This document shows positions 43,183-54,915 of a DNA stretch of 64,000 bases, piece after piece. How positions within the stretch are numbered: the first letter of the stretch is position 1; every line of letters starts with the position of its first letter. The notes beneath the pieces are model-generated. The model did not search any database, was not told the DNA's origin, and saw only the letters and a program-made list of their open reading frames with translations. The stretch spans positions 34,446,001-34,510,000 of the forward strand of contig OX637394.1 of NCBI GenBank assembly GCA_951799425.1, read 5' to 3'. Source of the DNA: Ilex aquifolium (taxonomy: Eukaryota; Streptophyta; Magnoliopsida; Aquifoliales; Aquifoliaceae). Position numbers and translations under genes: made by a program.

Positions 43183-44005
43183 CACCCCCCAACTTAAGCT
43201 TTGCTAGTCCCCAGAAAACAAAATGTAAATAGCAAGGAAACAAAATAAACATATATTAATTCCACAATTGCATTTAGCATATGCAATAAGCCTTTAAACC
43301 CTTAGGTGATCCCTAGTGGACGAGTTTTTTCTCGTGAAGGTTTCCAGTGAAGGTACCTACAAACTTCTTTTCTTAGTATCCAATATTTAAAGCATATTCC
43401 CTTATCCTGACTAGCACTGGGATTTCAAAAATAGCTTGGTCCAACATACCCGACCTAATCACACATGAAACACATCATAGCCTTAAATGCTATTCTAGAG
43501 TATTCACATACACATTCATTTTCAAACTCGTGTGTGTGTAAAATGAATATGTAATTTAAGCATTTACTCAACGGAATTCACATTCATTTAGCCATTCAAA
43601 TTCAGCTTTGATGCAAAACTCACCAAGGGTTTCTCTCAACAATGAATCACACTATGATTATCTTAGCATGCTCTCCATGTGTATATGTGAGATATAATCT
43701 TGTGCTCAAAACGAAATATACTCACATATAATCCAAAAATGAAGCACATGCATAAAAATGAAACAACCTTGGCATAATCTCATGAAATGAATGCTAGGGC
43801 ATTAGATAGCAAACCAACTTCTCTTTTTCTTTAAAAAGTATGCATCCCCATGCTTCTCTAGATCATTTAGGACTTTGACGGGTTATAATGAGGCCTTGGG
43901 GTGATATTGAGGCAAATGAAATGAAGGATATAGGATAAGAAAGAGGGTTGTTCCGAGTGAATGACCTTTATTTCAAAAAGATCTCCCTTTTATGGGATTT
44001 CTAGG
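43183..44005 (-). other. Element F, PPT and first part of its non-coding internal region
   Basis: Starts with the PPT (CACCCCCCAACTT on plus, 43183-43195). The rest is non-coding, with the ACGAG/CTCGT hairpin at 43320-43335. It is nearly identical to K (61646-62469). F is cut here by the insertion of G and resumes at 57758, with roughly 200 bp lost. Confidence 0.82.
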
Positions 44006-45905
44006 TGATTGATGGAAAAACGTTGTTGTATCCTAACCTCTAAACATCATCCCTAAATGTGTGTATGGCTTATAGGAATGGGTGAGTGTCATTCTCACTC
44101 GGAATGATGCAAAAGATTAGACAACAATAGAATGGTGATGGAAATGAATGGAATGAACAAAATGTTATGAAATGAAATGCGTGTGTGGTGAACAAAAGTG
44201 CTCCCCAATCGCAAGGAGTCTTTCGTTGTCGGTGTTTTACTTGGAAGAGTATTCCAAGGTCGTCTCCTCAGGGAAGGAAAGGGAGTTTTGTGAAAGTGAT
44301 TTTGCAAAAGTGAAAAGAAAATGTAAAATCTTTTGTTTGAGTTTTGTGTTTGGTTTGTAAATGAAAATGCAAATAAAGCAAGTGTTGGCTAATCCAAAGG
44401 GTTCATTCCAATGGGAATACCAAATCAACTCAAAGTCTTCCTCTGATTGAGCATGAATGAACGATTGATTCGAGGGAAGCTAGGAACGAGATTGGTGAGT
44501 ATCTAAGCATAAATCGTGACTAGGCCTACGGAATATCAAAGGCTCACCAACTCATCCACTCTCAACCCCGTCAAACCGAACCATTTGACTCTAAAGGGAG
44601 GAATGAAGAAGAGTTGAAAATGGTATTCCCAAGAGGAATTTTCCCTTGGATTAACCAACTTAAATCCTAGCTACTCATATTAAAAATGCAAGACAAGCAT
44701 AATGTAGATGGACATGGAAGAGAAATGGAGATTTAAAGCATGAAACTTAACTTGAAGCAAGAAATCTAAAGCTATGAAGGAAAATATGCAATACCCATTT
44801 TAAGCTAAGAAATGAAGAAAACATGGAAGCAACAATGGTGAAAGCTAAAATGAAAGATTAAACTTGAAATGAACTTGCAGTGAATAGCATTAAATACATT
44901 AAATGAAGCTTACCAAGTTCTTACAAAGGATTACAAGTGAAATGGATGGAACAAATGCAAAAACGAAATTACATTACACTATTCATCTTCTTCCTCAATG
45001 GAGCAAAAACTAAGCTTAGGTAGCCAACTCCCCATACAATGTGTAATGCTGAATGTATGGAGTGTAGAGACATGCATTCTCATGCATGGTGGTCCCCCCA
45101 AGGTGTGTGCAAAGCCTCCCATCAAGAGGGGGCTGAGTTGATGGGTCTTGACAGGCTAGCCTGCAACCCCATATGGCAGCCCACTTCTCTCTCCTCTTCA
45201 TTCAATGCCAAGCCTCCAAAGTCTTCCATTTGTGTAAGGGAGGCATGGTTGTAGGGATAAAATGTCAGGCTAGGCGTGGGAGAAGTGTAGGTGGGACCCC
45301 CAAGCAAGTGGAGCAAGAAAGAAGTCGTTCTGGGCACTTCTGGACGACCTACCGGTAGTGAGTACCGGTAGTTATTAGCTACTGGAGTGATAACTACCGG
45401 TAGTCATTTGCTACTGGAGTGCTAACTACCGGTAGGTATTTCCGGTAGTTGTCTGCTCTAGACCAGTTGTCGTAGAATTGGCATAGCTTTTTATCCAACC
45501 ATCCGATTGAGCTGAAATTTGGACACAATATAGAAGTCATCTAGATCTACAACTTTCATGTTTTGAACTTTTCCTGATTCTGAGTAGATCATGACCAAAA
45601 TGGAGGAACACCAAGGCAGTGCTTCCAAATGATGTGGCTGCTGATGCCCTTGTTCCCAAGCACCAATGCCTTATTGATTTCTTCACTTTTAAGCCTCCAA
45701 TTCTTCATGTATTGTGTCTATGCCTTCACCACACATCCATCATAGTTGAAAGGTTATAAAATACATGATTTAAGGTATAAAAACATGCAACATCAAAATA
45801 TCAACATTATTGACAATTTTGGCTAACACTAAGTATTTAAATGCAAAAGTTGAGTTATAATGCATGTAATGACCCCTTCAAATATGCAATATTATGCGCT
45901 CATCA
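44006..45905 (-). repeat. 3' LTR of element G
   Basis: 1900 bp. The cassette has a different palindrome from A/C/E/F: CTACCGGTAG at 45349, 45394 and 45426, beside the conserved block at about 45445-45600. The U5 stem is GTGAG/CTCAC (44082-44098), a paired change relative to GGGAG/CTCCC of the others. Confidence 0.92.
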
Positions 45906-45918
45906 CACCCCCCAACTT
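45906..45918 (-). other. 3' polypurine tract, element G
   Basis: Minus-strand AAGTTGGGGGGTG abuts the 3' LTR. Confidence 0.9.
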
Positions 45919-48272
45919 AAGCTTTGCTAGTCCCTAGCAAACAAAATGTAAAAGCAAGCAAACAAAAATAAACCTATACTAATTCCGCAATTGTATTTAG
46001 CACATGCAACAAGCCTTTAAACCCCTAGGTGATCTCTAGTGGACGAGTTTTGTTTCGTGAAGGTACCTACAAACTTCTTGCTAATATCCAATATTTAAAG
46101 TATATTCCCCTATCTTAACTAGCGATGGGATTTCAATAAAAAAACTATGTTCAAAACATCCTAACTAAAAACACATGCAACACATTATAGCTTTAAATGC
46201 TATTCTAGAGTATTCACCTATACATTTTCTTTCAAAACTCGTGTGTGTGTGAACTGAACATGTAATTTAAGCATTTACACAACATAATTCACATTCACGT
46301 GGCTATCCAAATTAAGCTTTGATGCAAAAACTCACCAAGGGTTTCTCTCAAAAATGAATAACTCAATGATTATCCTAGCATGCACTCCATGTGTATATGT
46401 GAGATAGAATCTTATTCACAAACCAAAATGCTCACATATAATCCAAAAATGAAGCACATGTATACAAATGAAACAACCTTGGCATAATCTCATGAAAGGA
46501 ATGCTAGGGCATTAGATAGTAAAATTAACTTCTCTTTTTCTTTAAAAGTATGCATCCCCCATGCTTCTCTAGATCTTTTAGGACTTTCACGGGTTAAAAT
46601 GGGGCCTTGGGGTGATATTGAGGTAAGGGAAACGAAGGATATAGGATAACAAAGAGGGTTGTTCCGAGTGAGAGACATTAATCTTAGAAAAACACTTCCC
46701 TTTTATGGGATTTTGATTTTCACACCATCACCACATCCTTTGTTTCTTTTCTTTCTTTTCCTTTACATTTTTCCCTTTTCTTTTTCTCTTTCTTTTCTTC
46801 TTCTCACCCCTTTTCTTCCTTTTCTTGGATTATCATTTTTTTTTTCTTTCATTGAACTCTATGCATTCCAACATCATTCACCCCTTTTTGCTTGAGTTTC
46901 CACACCATACTTCCTTCTTTTGCAATCACTCATTTTTGTTTTAGGAACAACCAAGGTAAGGTAGGTATTTCTTATTTTCTTTGGCTTGGTTCAATGTGTG
47001 GCATAGAAATGAATTCAATTAAGGCTCAATCATGGCACTAGGGATAAATTTCACAAGAAAAAGGCTTAGGCTCAAAGCATTCAAAAATGGCCTAAGATCA
47101 TCTCTAGATAAGCATATGGGAGCATTGTACAATCAAGACAAAGTCAATCAACTACCCAAATACACCTAACCAAAACAAGCATAATGAGATTATTGAACAA
47201 TTGTGGAATTTGAAAAATTGTTCCTTGAGTAAATGTAAGTTCCCTCCAAACAAGAATTGTCACTAAAGCTCACACGGGTACTTACTCATCTCCACTATTC
47301 ATGTCAAGCACTCAAATGTGAACTCAATCTGTAAATTGTCCAAATTACACATTCAAGGTGCACAATGGTTGAGTTTGAAAGAAAACACATATGTGATACT
47401 CAAACATAGGATAAACTTCTATAATGTGCTCATGTATTCAAAGTTAAAAATGAAGATCAAGCAATTCACAAATCCCATAACAATTAGGATAGAGGAATAT
47501 AGTTCAATATTGAATACTTTTATTGTTAGGGCAAAGTGAGAGGCCCAATGGTGGGACCCCCAAAGTTACAGGGCTTGAGTTACATGATTTGGGCATATCA
47601 GGCAATTACTACCGGTAGCTCGTGGAATTACTACCGGTAGTCATGACTCCAGTAGCCAATGAATACCGGTAGTCATGAGGTAGCTTCAGGTCCAGTAGCC
47701 AACGACTACCGGTAGTTACTACCGGTAGCTTTTTCCTTGTGCTGCAAAATCCCTGGTTCCTTCACCCTCAAAGCTACCATCAAGCCACCACCTCATCACC
47801 AATCACCTCAAGCACCATGATAGGGCCTACAAGCACCACTTAAACCCTTTTTCACCAAAAATTTTTCAAATTTTTTCAAAATTTTCACATTTCCCATTAT
47901 TCTATACAAAAAGTGGTGGAAAATGTAAATGGTGCATCTCACCCCCCAACTTAAACCATGCATTGTCCTCAATGCAGAAGGAATCATGCAAATGAGAAAA
48001 ACGAAAGTAAATTGGGAAATGAGATACCCCTTTTTTTTTTTTTTTTTTTATCTATGTACATTAATAAAACACAAAAAGCTTGTTTACACCCCCCAACTTA
48101 GACTAAAACATGATATTGAATGAGTTTGTCTATGATGATGCTCAAAATGAAATGAGTCCAAATTAGGGAGAGGTAAACAACTTCTACACTACAACATCAA
48201 GAAAAGAAAAATATAACAGTTAAAAGAAATCTAACTACTATATACATCGAAACAAAGCAAAAAGGGCTCATA
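45919..48272 (-). other. Non-coding internal region of element G, with an extra palindrome cassette
   Basis: No supported ORF. PPT copies at 47940-47952 and 48087-48099, the former beside the TGCATTG/CAATGCA hairpin (47959-47976). Between 47513 and about 47850 there is extra sequence absent from C, F and K. It carries CTACCGGTAG at 47609, 47631, 47706 and 47719. The sequence leading into the cassette (GTGGGACCC...GGGCATATCAGGCAA) resembles the LTR of E (GTGGGACCC...GGGCAGATCAGGCAA). A pyrimidine-rich stretch lies at 46735-46860. Confidence 0.78.
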
Positions 48273-49103
48273 TCAATCCGGCTTCAATTCGGATATGACC
48301 TTGCGCCCATGAATTTTTTTGATTTTAAAATTTTTGTGTTGTATAAATGCCCTTTCTATCCAATCTATCCAACCATACAAGGGATAATAATTCAAAAATC
48401 TCAACCGAACCAAGATGTATGCGAGTTTATGCAATGCAACAAATGGAATATGCAATTTCTCATTAAGAACACTTGACTCCATTTCAATGCCCTCCCCAAG
48501 TTGAGAAATGTGAATCTCAACACCACTCAAAGATGGCAAAATGACCTTGGGCTCATTAGCCTCATGTGAGATAATAACTTCATTAAATGTTTCACAATCT
48601 AGAGTGGTGGGAGATTCAACATCAATATGCATTTCAATGGGGGGATCATTCTCAATACATTGACTATGCTCAAGGTGTTGTTCTTCATGCATAACAATTA
48701 TAGCATTAGTCAATGTATCAAGTTGTTGAGTTATTTGGGCATTGAATTCCATTTGGCTTTGCATAAACTCGCCTAATTGGGCATTGAATTCCAATTGGCA
48801 TTGCATAAACTCGCAAAAAGTATTTTCCAATGCTTGTTCGGTTAAGTCCTCATACGTTGGATAATGGCAAAATTCATTTGGTGGTGTGAGATTGGATGGA
48901 AAATTATACGGTTCATTCTCCCAACCATAACTCGGATAACTCGGTGAAACATAATGGTTGGGGTAAAAGTTTTCGCATGCAAAGTCTTGAACCGGATAAT
49001 TTATTTGGCACATACAAGAGATGAGCCCAAGGTCATCACAAATCTCACACACATTTTCATAATAAGGGGCATTTGATACATTTTCATAATAATTATAAGA
49101 CAT
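48273..49103 (-). CDS. Zinc-knuckle-type protein with lost knuckle (element G)
   Basis: Open frame of 277 codons from the conserved MSYN start (49103). It is colinear with the ORF of C, with the same central signatures (YPSYGWENEPYNFPSN, FMQSQMEFNAQITQQLDTLT, VALHKLAYILVRLRFLNYY) and the same end, ISELKPD-stop. Only one knuckle is left and its histidine is gone (CEICDDLGLISCMC). A 16-residue segment around EFMQ-Q-EFNAQ is duplicated. The frame is kept although the zinc site is not, so selection may act on the C-terminal part, or the copy may simply be young. Confidence 0.7.
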   Translation of the reverse strand: MSYNYYENVSNAPYYENVCEICDDLGLISCMCQINYPVQDFACENFYPNHYVSPSYPSYGWENEPYNFPSNLTPPNEFCHYPTYEDLTEQALENTFCEFMQCQLEFNAQLGEFMQSQMEFNAQITQQLDTLTNAIIVMHEEQHLEHSQCIENDPPIEMHIDVESPTTLDCETFNEVIISHEANEPKVILPSLSGVEIHISQLGEGIEMESSVLNEKLHIPFVALHKLAYILVRLRFLNYYPLYGWIDWIERAFIQHKNFKIKKIHGRKVISELKPD

Positions 49104-49214
49104 TATATAAAACAAAATATTTACAAGTTAGACGACATACCTTGGCCCGTGATGAAAATCACAAGACTTACCTTATGCCGTCCCAAAATCACCCTCGAAC
49201 TCGACGCTTAACCT

Positions 49215-49232
49215 TCCCCAGCGACGGCGCCA
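49215..49232 (-). other. Primer-binding site, element G
   Basis: Minus-strand TGGCGCCGTCGCTGGGGA, two mismatches to the tRNA-Asp complement. Confidence 0.85.
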
Positions 49233-49235
49233 AAA

Positions 49236-50160
49236 TGATTGATTGGAAAAACGTTGTTGTATCCTAACCTCTAAACATCATCCCTAAATGTGTGTATGGC
49301 TTATAGGAATGGGTGAGTGTCACTCTCACTCGGAATGATGCAAAAGATTAGGCAACAATAGAATGGTGATGGAAATGAATTGAATGAACTAAATGTTATG
49401 AAATGAAATGCGTGTGTGGTGAACAAAAGTGCTCCCCAATCGCAAGGAGTCTTTCGTTGTCGGTGTTTTACTTGGAAGAGTATTCCAAGGTCGTCTCCTC
49501 AGGGAAGGAAATGGAGTTTTGTGAAAGTGATTTTGCAAAAGTGAAAAGAAAATGTAAAATCTTTTGTTTGATTTTTGTGTTTGGTTTGTAAATGAAAATG
49601 CAAATAAAGCAAGTGTTGGCTAATCCAAAGGGTTCATTCCAATGGGAATACCAAATCAACTCAAAGCCTTCCTCCGATTGAGCATGAATGAACGATTGAT
49701 TCGGGGAAAGCTAGGGACGAGATTGGTGAGTATCTAAGCATAAACCGTGACTAGGCCTATGGAATATCAAAGGCTCACCAACTCATCCACTCTCAACCCC
49801 GTCAAACCGAACCATTTGACTCTAAAGGGAGGAATGAAGAAGAGTTGAAAATGGTATTCCCAAGAGGAATTTTCCCTTGGATTAACCAACTTAAATCCTA
49901 GCTACTCATATTAAAAATGCAAGACAAGCATAATGTAGATGGATATGGAAGAGAGATGGAGATTTAAAGCATGAAACTTAACTTGAAGCAAGAAATCTAA
50001 AGCTATGAAGGAAAATATGCAATACCCATTTTAAGCTAAGAAATGAAGAAAACATGGAAGCAACAATGGTGAAAGCTAAAATGAAAGATTAAACTTGAAA
50101 TGAACTTGCAGTGAATAGCATTAAATACATTAAATGAAGCTTACCAAGTTCTTACAAAGG
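49236..50160 (-). repeat. 5' LTR of element G, truncated
   Basis: Matches 44006-44939 of the 3' LTR closely and includes the GTGAG/CTCAC stem (49313-49329). It stops after CTTACAAAGG. The U3 half, with the cassette and promoter, is missing. Confidence 0.9.
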
Positions 50161-51774
50161 CATGTTCTCCACTGCTTCTGCGAAAGGGATATTTATTTGG
50201 AGCTTCTTAAATACTTCCATGAATTTAGAGAACTGCTTATCCCACTTCTGTTTCTGCAAACGTTGTGGAAATGGCACGGGAGGCACAATAGGACTCTGCT
50301 TGCTTCCATTAGAACATGCAACATGATCTTCTTCCTTCTTTTCGTGTTCCATATTCTTGCTATCTTCATCCTTACTATCATCTCCAAGTGACTGTTTTGG
50401 AGTTCCACCAACAACTTCAGGTAACTCTTTTCCACTTCGTAATGAAATAGCATTGCAGTACTCCTTACATTCCCTCTTAGGATTGATCTCCGTATCACTA
50501 GGTAGAGTGCCTTGAGGTCTGTTGTTAATGGCATTAGCAAGTTGACCCATTTGATTTTCCAGGTTTCGAATTGATACATCCTGACTGTTCATCCTGGTCT
50601 CACTCTGTGCTATAAACTTGGAAAGCAAATCCTCCAAATTTGACTTATTTTCTTGCTGTGGTGGAGCTTGATTTTGAAAGCCTGGTGGGTATGATTGTCT
50701 TGGGGCTGAGGATTGGGCTTGATTATTGTTCCAAGAAAAACCCGGATGATTCCTCCAACCAGGGTTATAATTGTTGGAATTGTTACTATATTGTTGCCTG
50801 TTGTGGTTACCAATGTATTGTATCGACTCTGGATTAATCGCACATTGATCACTCGAATGGTTCCCTGCACACAATTCACAAACAACTGCCACACTCTGAA
50901 TAGGTTGCACTGCTAGAGCATCAATCTTCTTTGACAACGTAGCAACCTGTGCAGCCAATGCAGTAACTGCATCAACTTCATAAATCCCTGCTACCTTTGG
51001 CTGATTGATCCTTGTAGAAGGCCACTGATAATTGTTTGCAGCCATCGTCTCTAATAACTCGTATGCTTCATCGAAATTCTTCCCCATCAATGCCCCTCCT
51101 GCAGCTGCATCGATACTGGTTCGGGTAGTACTAAACAACCCGTTGTAGAACGTCTGAACTTGCAACCACTTAGGAATACCATGGTGAGGGCATTTTCGAA
51201 GTAAGTCCTTGAATCGCTCCCAAGCTTCATAGAGAGTCTCAGAATCATGTTGTACGAATGAAGTGATGTCATTCCTCATCCTTGCAGTTTTAGCTGGTGG
51301 AAAGAATTTAGCTAAGAATTTTTGAGCTAAATCTGACCATGTAGTAATAGAACCCGACGACAATGAATGCAACCAACTCTTCGCCTTATCACGAAGTGAG
51401 AAAGGGAAAAGTCGGAGTCTAATCGCATCTTCAGAAACCCCATTATATCTGAATGTGTCGCATATCTCCAGAAAACTCATCAAATGATCGTTTGGGTCAT
51501 CGTTAGGCAAACCCCCAAACTGCACTGAATTCTGAATCATTTGAATAGTACCCGGCTTGATCTCAAAATTGTTTGCTTGAATTGCGGGCCTTCGAATGCT
51601 CGATTGTATTTCTGTAACAAGAGGCATAGCATAATCTCTTAACGATTTCTGTTCTTCTTCAGCCATAACTTCTTGGTTGTTTTCTTCTTGACACTGTTTT
51701 CGCAATTTTCGCAGTCTTCTTTCGATTTCTGGGTCGTACAACACTAGCTCCTGACCTGTAGATCGTGTTTGCAT
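50161..51774 (-). CDS. Athila-like gag-protease linker, truncated at its 3' end (element H)
   Basis: Uninterrupted gag of a different Athila lineage. Likely start MQTRSTGQELVLYDPEIERR at 51774 (an upstream in-frame ATG at 51804 gives ten more residues). Capsid-type domain with PFSLRDKAKSWLHSLSSGS and FKDLLRKCPHHGIPKWLQVQ, a zinc knuckle CELCAGNHSSDQC with three rather than four residues before His, Athila signature NNYNPGWRNHPGFSWNNN, then ISLRSGKELPE and the pre-protease linker VFKKLQINIPFAEAVENMPL. There the sequence joins the broken LTR of G at 50160. Protease, RT and integrase are gone. No stops inside, so it was young when truncated. Confidence 0.9.
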
Positions 51775-51881
51775 ACAAAATTCAAGAGTACCAACAAAAA
51801 ACAATTAAAACAGAAAATTAAATAAGTTTAAACTAAGATCAAACTGATTGAAATTAATATTGAAATAATTACTAGAATAAT

Positions 51882-51899
51882 TCCCCGGCAACGGCGCCA
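51882..51899 (-). other. Primer-binding site (tRNA-Asp), element H
   Basis: Minus-strand TGGCGCCGTTGCCGGGGA, a perfect match, six bases inside the LTR. Confidence 0.92.
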
Positions 51900-51905
51900 A
51901 AAACT

Positions 51906-53492
51906 TGTTGTCCAAATTTGGTATTGACAATTAACGTGCAAGTATACACGATCAACAAGTAATAAAGTGATAAGTAGAGTATCGTTCCCACGAAGAATTA
52001 TTAATAATAAATTTCAAGTACTAACTTTATATCAATTCCATTTTATTTAAACAATTGAAATTGAACTATAGAATTTACTAATTTAAGAATAAACCTAAAT
52101 TTACTAATCAAAGATTGAATTTATCGGATAGAAAAAGTTAAGATTACAACTTCCCCTAATGCTTCGTATAAATCTCCCCACTCTCTTTCCAGTTAATTGA
52201 TCAAAATAAGTTGTTAACTGAGACTTCAAAATTATTTATCAAACCTCTTCCGATAGTAAGATAAGCATACCTATCCCAATTAAATTGCTATATTCCTATG
52301 CAAAATAAGTTAGAATAGATTCATTAAGTTCAAACTCTCATACAAGTTACACACGGCATATAGGTATATTCCTATCCTATACACAAACCGAGCAATTCAA
52401 TCCGAAGAAGAATTAACCAGACGCATATCATCATATTCAGATCTAAACCTAGAATTCATCTCCCAATTTCATCTAGGTTATCAAATTAATTTATGGCCAA
52501 ACAATTATATATTAAACACAAAATATGACAAACAACTCATATATGATCAACAAGAACTAGAAACGAGAGTAGATAAATTTAACTAGACATTAGGTTCCGT
52601 TGCAATCTTAATAAAAAATTAGTTCATAATGTAATTGAAAAACATCCTTCTCAAATTAAACAACATCTTAGAAAATCAAGAAATAAAAGTAAGGGATAAG
52701 AATGAAAACTCAGTTACAAGTTTCAATCCCTCTCTAGCCTTCAAGTTCGATTTTCCTCGTGTTGGTTTCTTCGATTCTTGCCTTCAATTTTTTCTATCAA
52801 TACTTGGTCTTCTTCTCTCTCTATTCAGCCCCCAAAGTCATTATATTTATATTCTCCTCAAACCCTAGCACATAGGAGACATTAGAGTCCAATTTCGGGT
52901 CAAAAAGGAGTCATAATTCGCGTCAAACGTCCAACACACGCGCAGCAGCGCTGGGACAGCGCTATATGGGCAGTAAGTGGGCGCTGGGGCGCTGAAACAG
53001 CGCTGGAACAGCACTGGTCTGGCAGTTTCTGGGCGCCTGGGCGCTGGAACAGCGCTGAAACAGCGCTGGGAAGGCCGATTTTGAGCCTTCAGCTCTGGAC
53101 CAGTTTTCGTAAAATCGCCATAACTTTTGATCCAACCACTGAAATTTTGACACAATACAGAAGACATCCAGATCTACAACTTTCATGTTTTGAACTTTTC
53201 CAGATTCTGAGTGGATCATGGTCAAAATGGAGGAAAACCGAGGTATTTCCACCAGATGGTGCTAGTTCTGGTGCCTTTGTTACCAAACACTAATACCTCC
53301 TTGATTTCTTTCAATTTTAAGCCTCCAAATCCTTGTTTCCTTACAAATGATCTTGTTTGCATCCAAATGATGATTCCTATCAAATAACATCAAAACACAC
53401 AAAACAAATAAAAAAGAACATAAAATAATTAAAAACTTGCAAATTCCTTAAGCCGAAAGTACTCAATTCGTAGGTATAAAACCGACTCATCA
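51906..53492 (-). repeat. 5' LTR of element H
   Basis: 1587 bp, TGATGAGTCGG...GGACAACA on the minus strand. The PBS-side two thirds resemble no other LTR here. The far third carries the same conserved U3 block as A, C, F and G (about 53090-53245), followed by CAGCGCTG palindromes at 52946, 52998, 53050 and 53061. A TATA-like AATATAAATATAATG lies on the minus strand near 52838-52855, about 90 bp after the cassette. The LTR looks mosaic. Confidence 0.88.
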
Positions 53493-53999
53493 GAAGACAA
53501 GGTTTATAGTGGTTCGATCAACATGACCTACGTCCACTTTCAATGGCTAAGTTCGCCGGGAATTTTATTAACTCCGGTGTGTTGGGAGAGTAAAGAATTA
53601 CAAGGGGGAAGAGAGATGAGCTTGATCTTTGTGAGATGCCCTCCAAGTGATGGGGAAGCTTACAATTTTATAGTCGTCTGTATAGTAATTGAATGGGTAG
53701 TTTGACGGTCATAACGAATTGTAGCAACTTAATAGCTTTAAACAGCTTGGCGACCCCTCCTCTCCTTGGCGACCTCTCCTCTCCTCAACCGGCAGGGGAG
53801 TGCTCTCCAAAGGTCTTGGCCAAATGATGAGGGAATGTTGACTTTCTCTAAGCAGCCCGAATGCTCCCTTAGTGGTGTAGCTCCCTAATGAGCTTGACCG
53901 GTCTGGACCACTTTGGGCCTGCTTGGTATCTTGGAGCTTGGGCTCTTAAATAGTTTTGGGCTTTCCACCCGAATTGGATTATTTGGGCCTGGCCCATCA
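53493..53999 (-). repeat. 3' LTR of element I, outer end missing
   Basis: Matches 57253-57757 with a few differences and a few small indels. The first five bases, gaaga, may be the right-hand target duplicate of H. The PPT (TTTGCCCCCC on plus, 54000-54009) follows. Confidence 0.88.
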
Positions 54000-54177
54000 T
54001 TTGCCCCCCAATGCCCCTGTGTCCAAGGAAACTTGGAAAAGAGGGTATTAGTTTACATCTTGAGTTTTAGGTGGTGGAGACTTCCTTTGCTGGATGACTC
54101 TTCCCTTGCACGATGCATTTTTTCTTTTGGGCTGTTTTGGCAAGGTCTCCAACCCAAGTGCGCGTGCAGGAAATGCA

Positions 54178-54400
54178 AAGCAGCCCCTTGGGCGTGCAGC
54201 AGAGGCGGAGCAGCCCGTGGGCGTGCAGCAGAAGCGGAGCAGCCCCTTGGGCGTGCAGCCGAGGCGGAGCAGCCCCTTGGGCGTACAGCAGAGGCGGAGC
54301 AGCCCCTTGGGCGTGCAGCAGAGGCAGAGCAGCCCCTTGGGCTTGCAGCCGAGGCGGAGCAGCCCCTTGGGCGTGCAGCCGAGGCGGAGCTGATTTGGGC
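54178..54400. repeat. 30-bp tandem repeat, about 7 copies (element I)
   Basis: Unit around GGAGCAGCCCCTTGGGCGTG, strictly 30 bp apart, so it reads as ten-residue peptide repeats in any frame (for example AEQPLGRAAE on plus). It is much richer in G+C than anything else in the window. The apparent long ORFs here are products of the repeat. Confidence 0.92.
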
Positions 54401-54480
54401 GAGCAGGCGCTGAGAGGCGCGGTCCTGGGCGCCAACCTGGGCGTGCAGCCTGCTGAGGCGCTGAGGGTGCTGATCTGGGC

Positions 54481-54915
54481 GAGCAGAAATTTTTTTTTTT
54501 TTCGAAAAAACTTCGGGAGGCCAAAACAGCTGTTTCTGAGCCTTTTTTGGACTTTTTACAGCATCAGTGTGTCTTGTAGAGTTCGCCGAGAACTTCGATT
54601 TGATATATTATAAGCCTCATTTTGAGTAACGGAGCAAAAGTTGCGGTCAAAACTTCGAGCGGAGAGCTGGGTGCATGGTTTTGGGCGTCCAGACAGCTTT
54701 TGGCAAGCACACTGTGTCTTGGGCGAGCAGATAGGGTCCTGGACGAGCAGGAAATTTTTTTTTTTTTTTTTTCGAAAAAACTTCGGGAGGCCAAAATAGC
54801 TGTTTCATAGCCTTTTTTGGACTTTTTACAGCATCAATTACAGCCATGGGCTGTAAGTCTTGTAGAGCTCGTCGAGAGCTTCAATTTGATATATTATTAG
54901 CCTCATTTCGAGCAC
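54481..54915. repeat. Direct repeat pair with poly-T/TTTTTTCGAAAAAA core (element I)
   Basis: A segment of about 140 bp starting at 54481 recurs at 54738: GAGCAG..., a T run, the palindrome TTTTTTCGAAAAAA, CTTCGGGAGGCCAAAA, then GGACTTTTTACAGCATCA and GATATATTATNAGCCTCATTT. The two copies are about 255 bp apart. Confidence 0.85.

Larger units (their letters stand above)
44006..50160 (-). mobile_element. Non-autonomous Athila-like element G (5' LTR truncated)
   Basis: The 3' LTR is complete, followed by PPT, non-coding region, short ORF, PBS and 925 bp of the 5' LTR. It is cut at 50160, where the gag-protease of H begins without any LTR end. It is inserted in the non-coding region of F after ctagg (44001-44005); the right-hand duplicate is lost with the deletion. 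Confidence 0.88.

Noticed and set aside
54048-54613. Several overlapping ORFs of 100-166 residues on both strands
   Set aside because: All arise from the 30-bp GC-rich array, which is open in several frames because its unit is a multiple of three.
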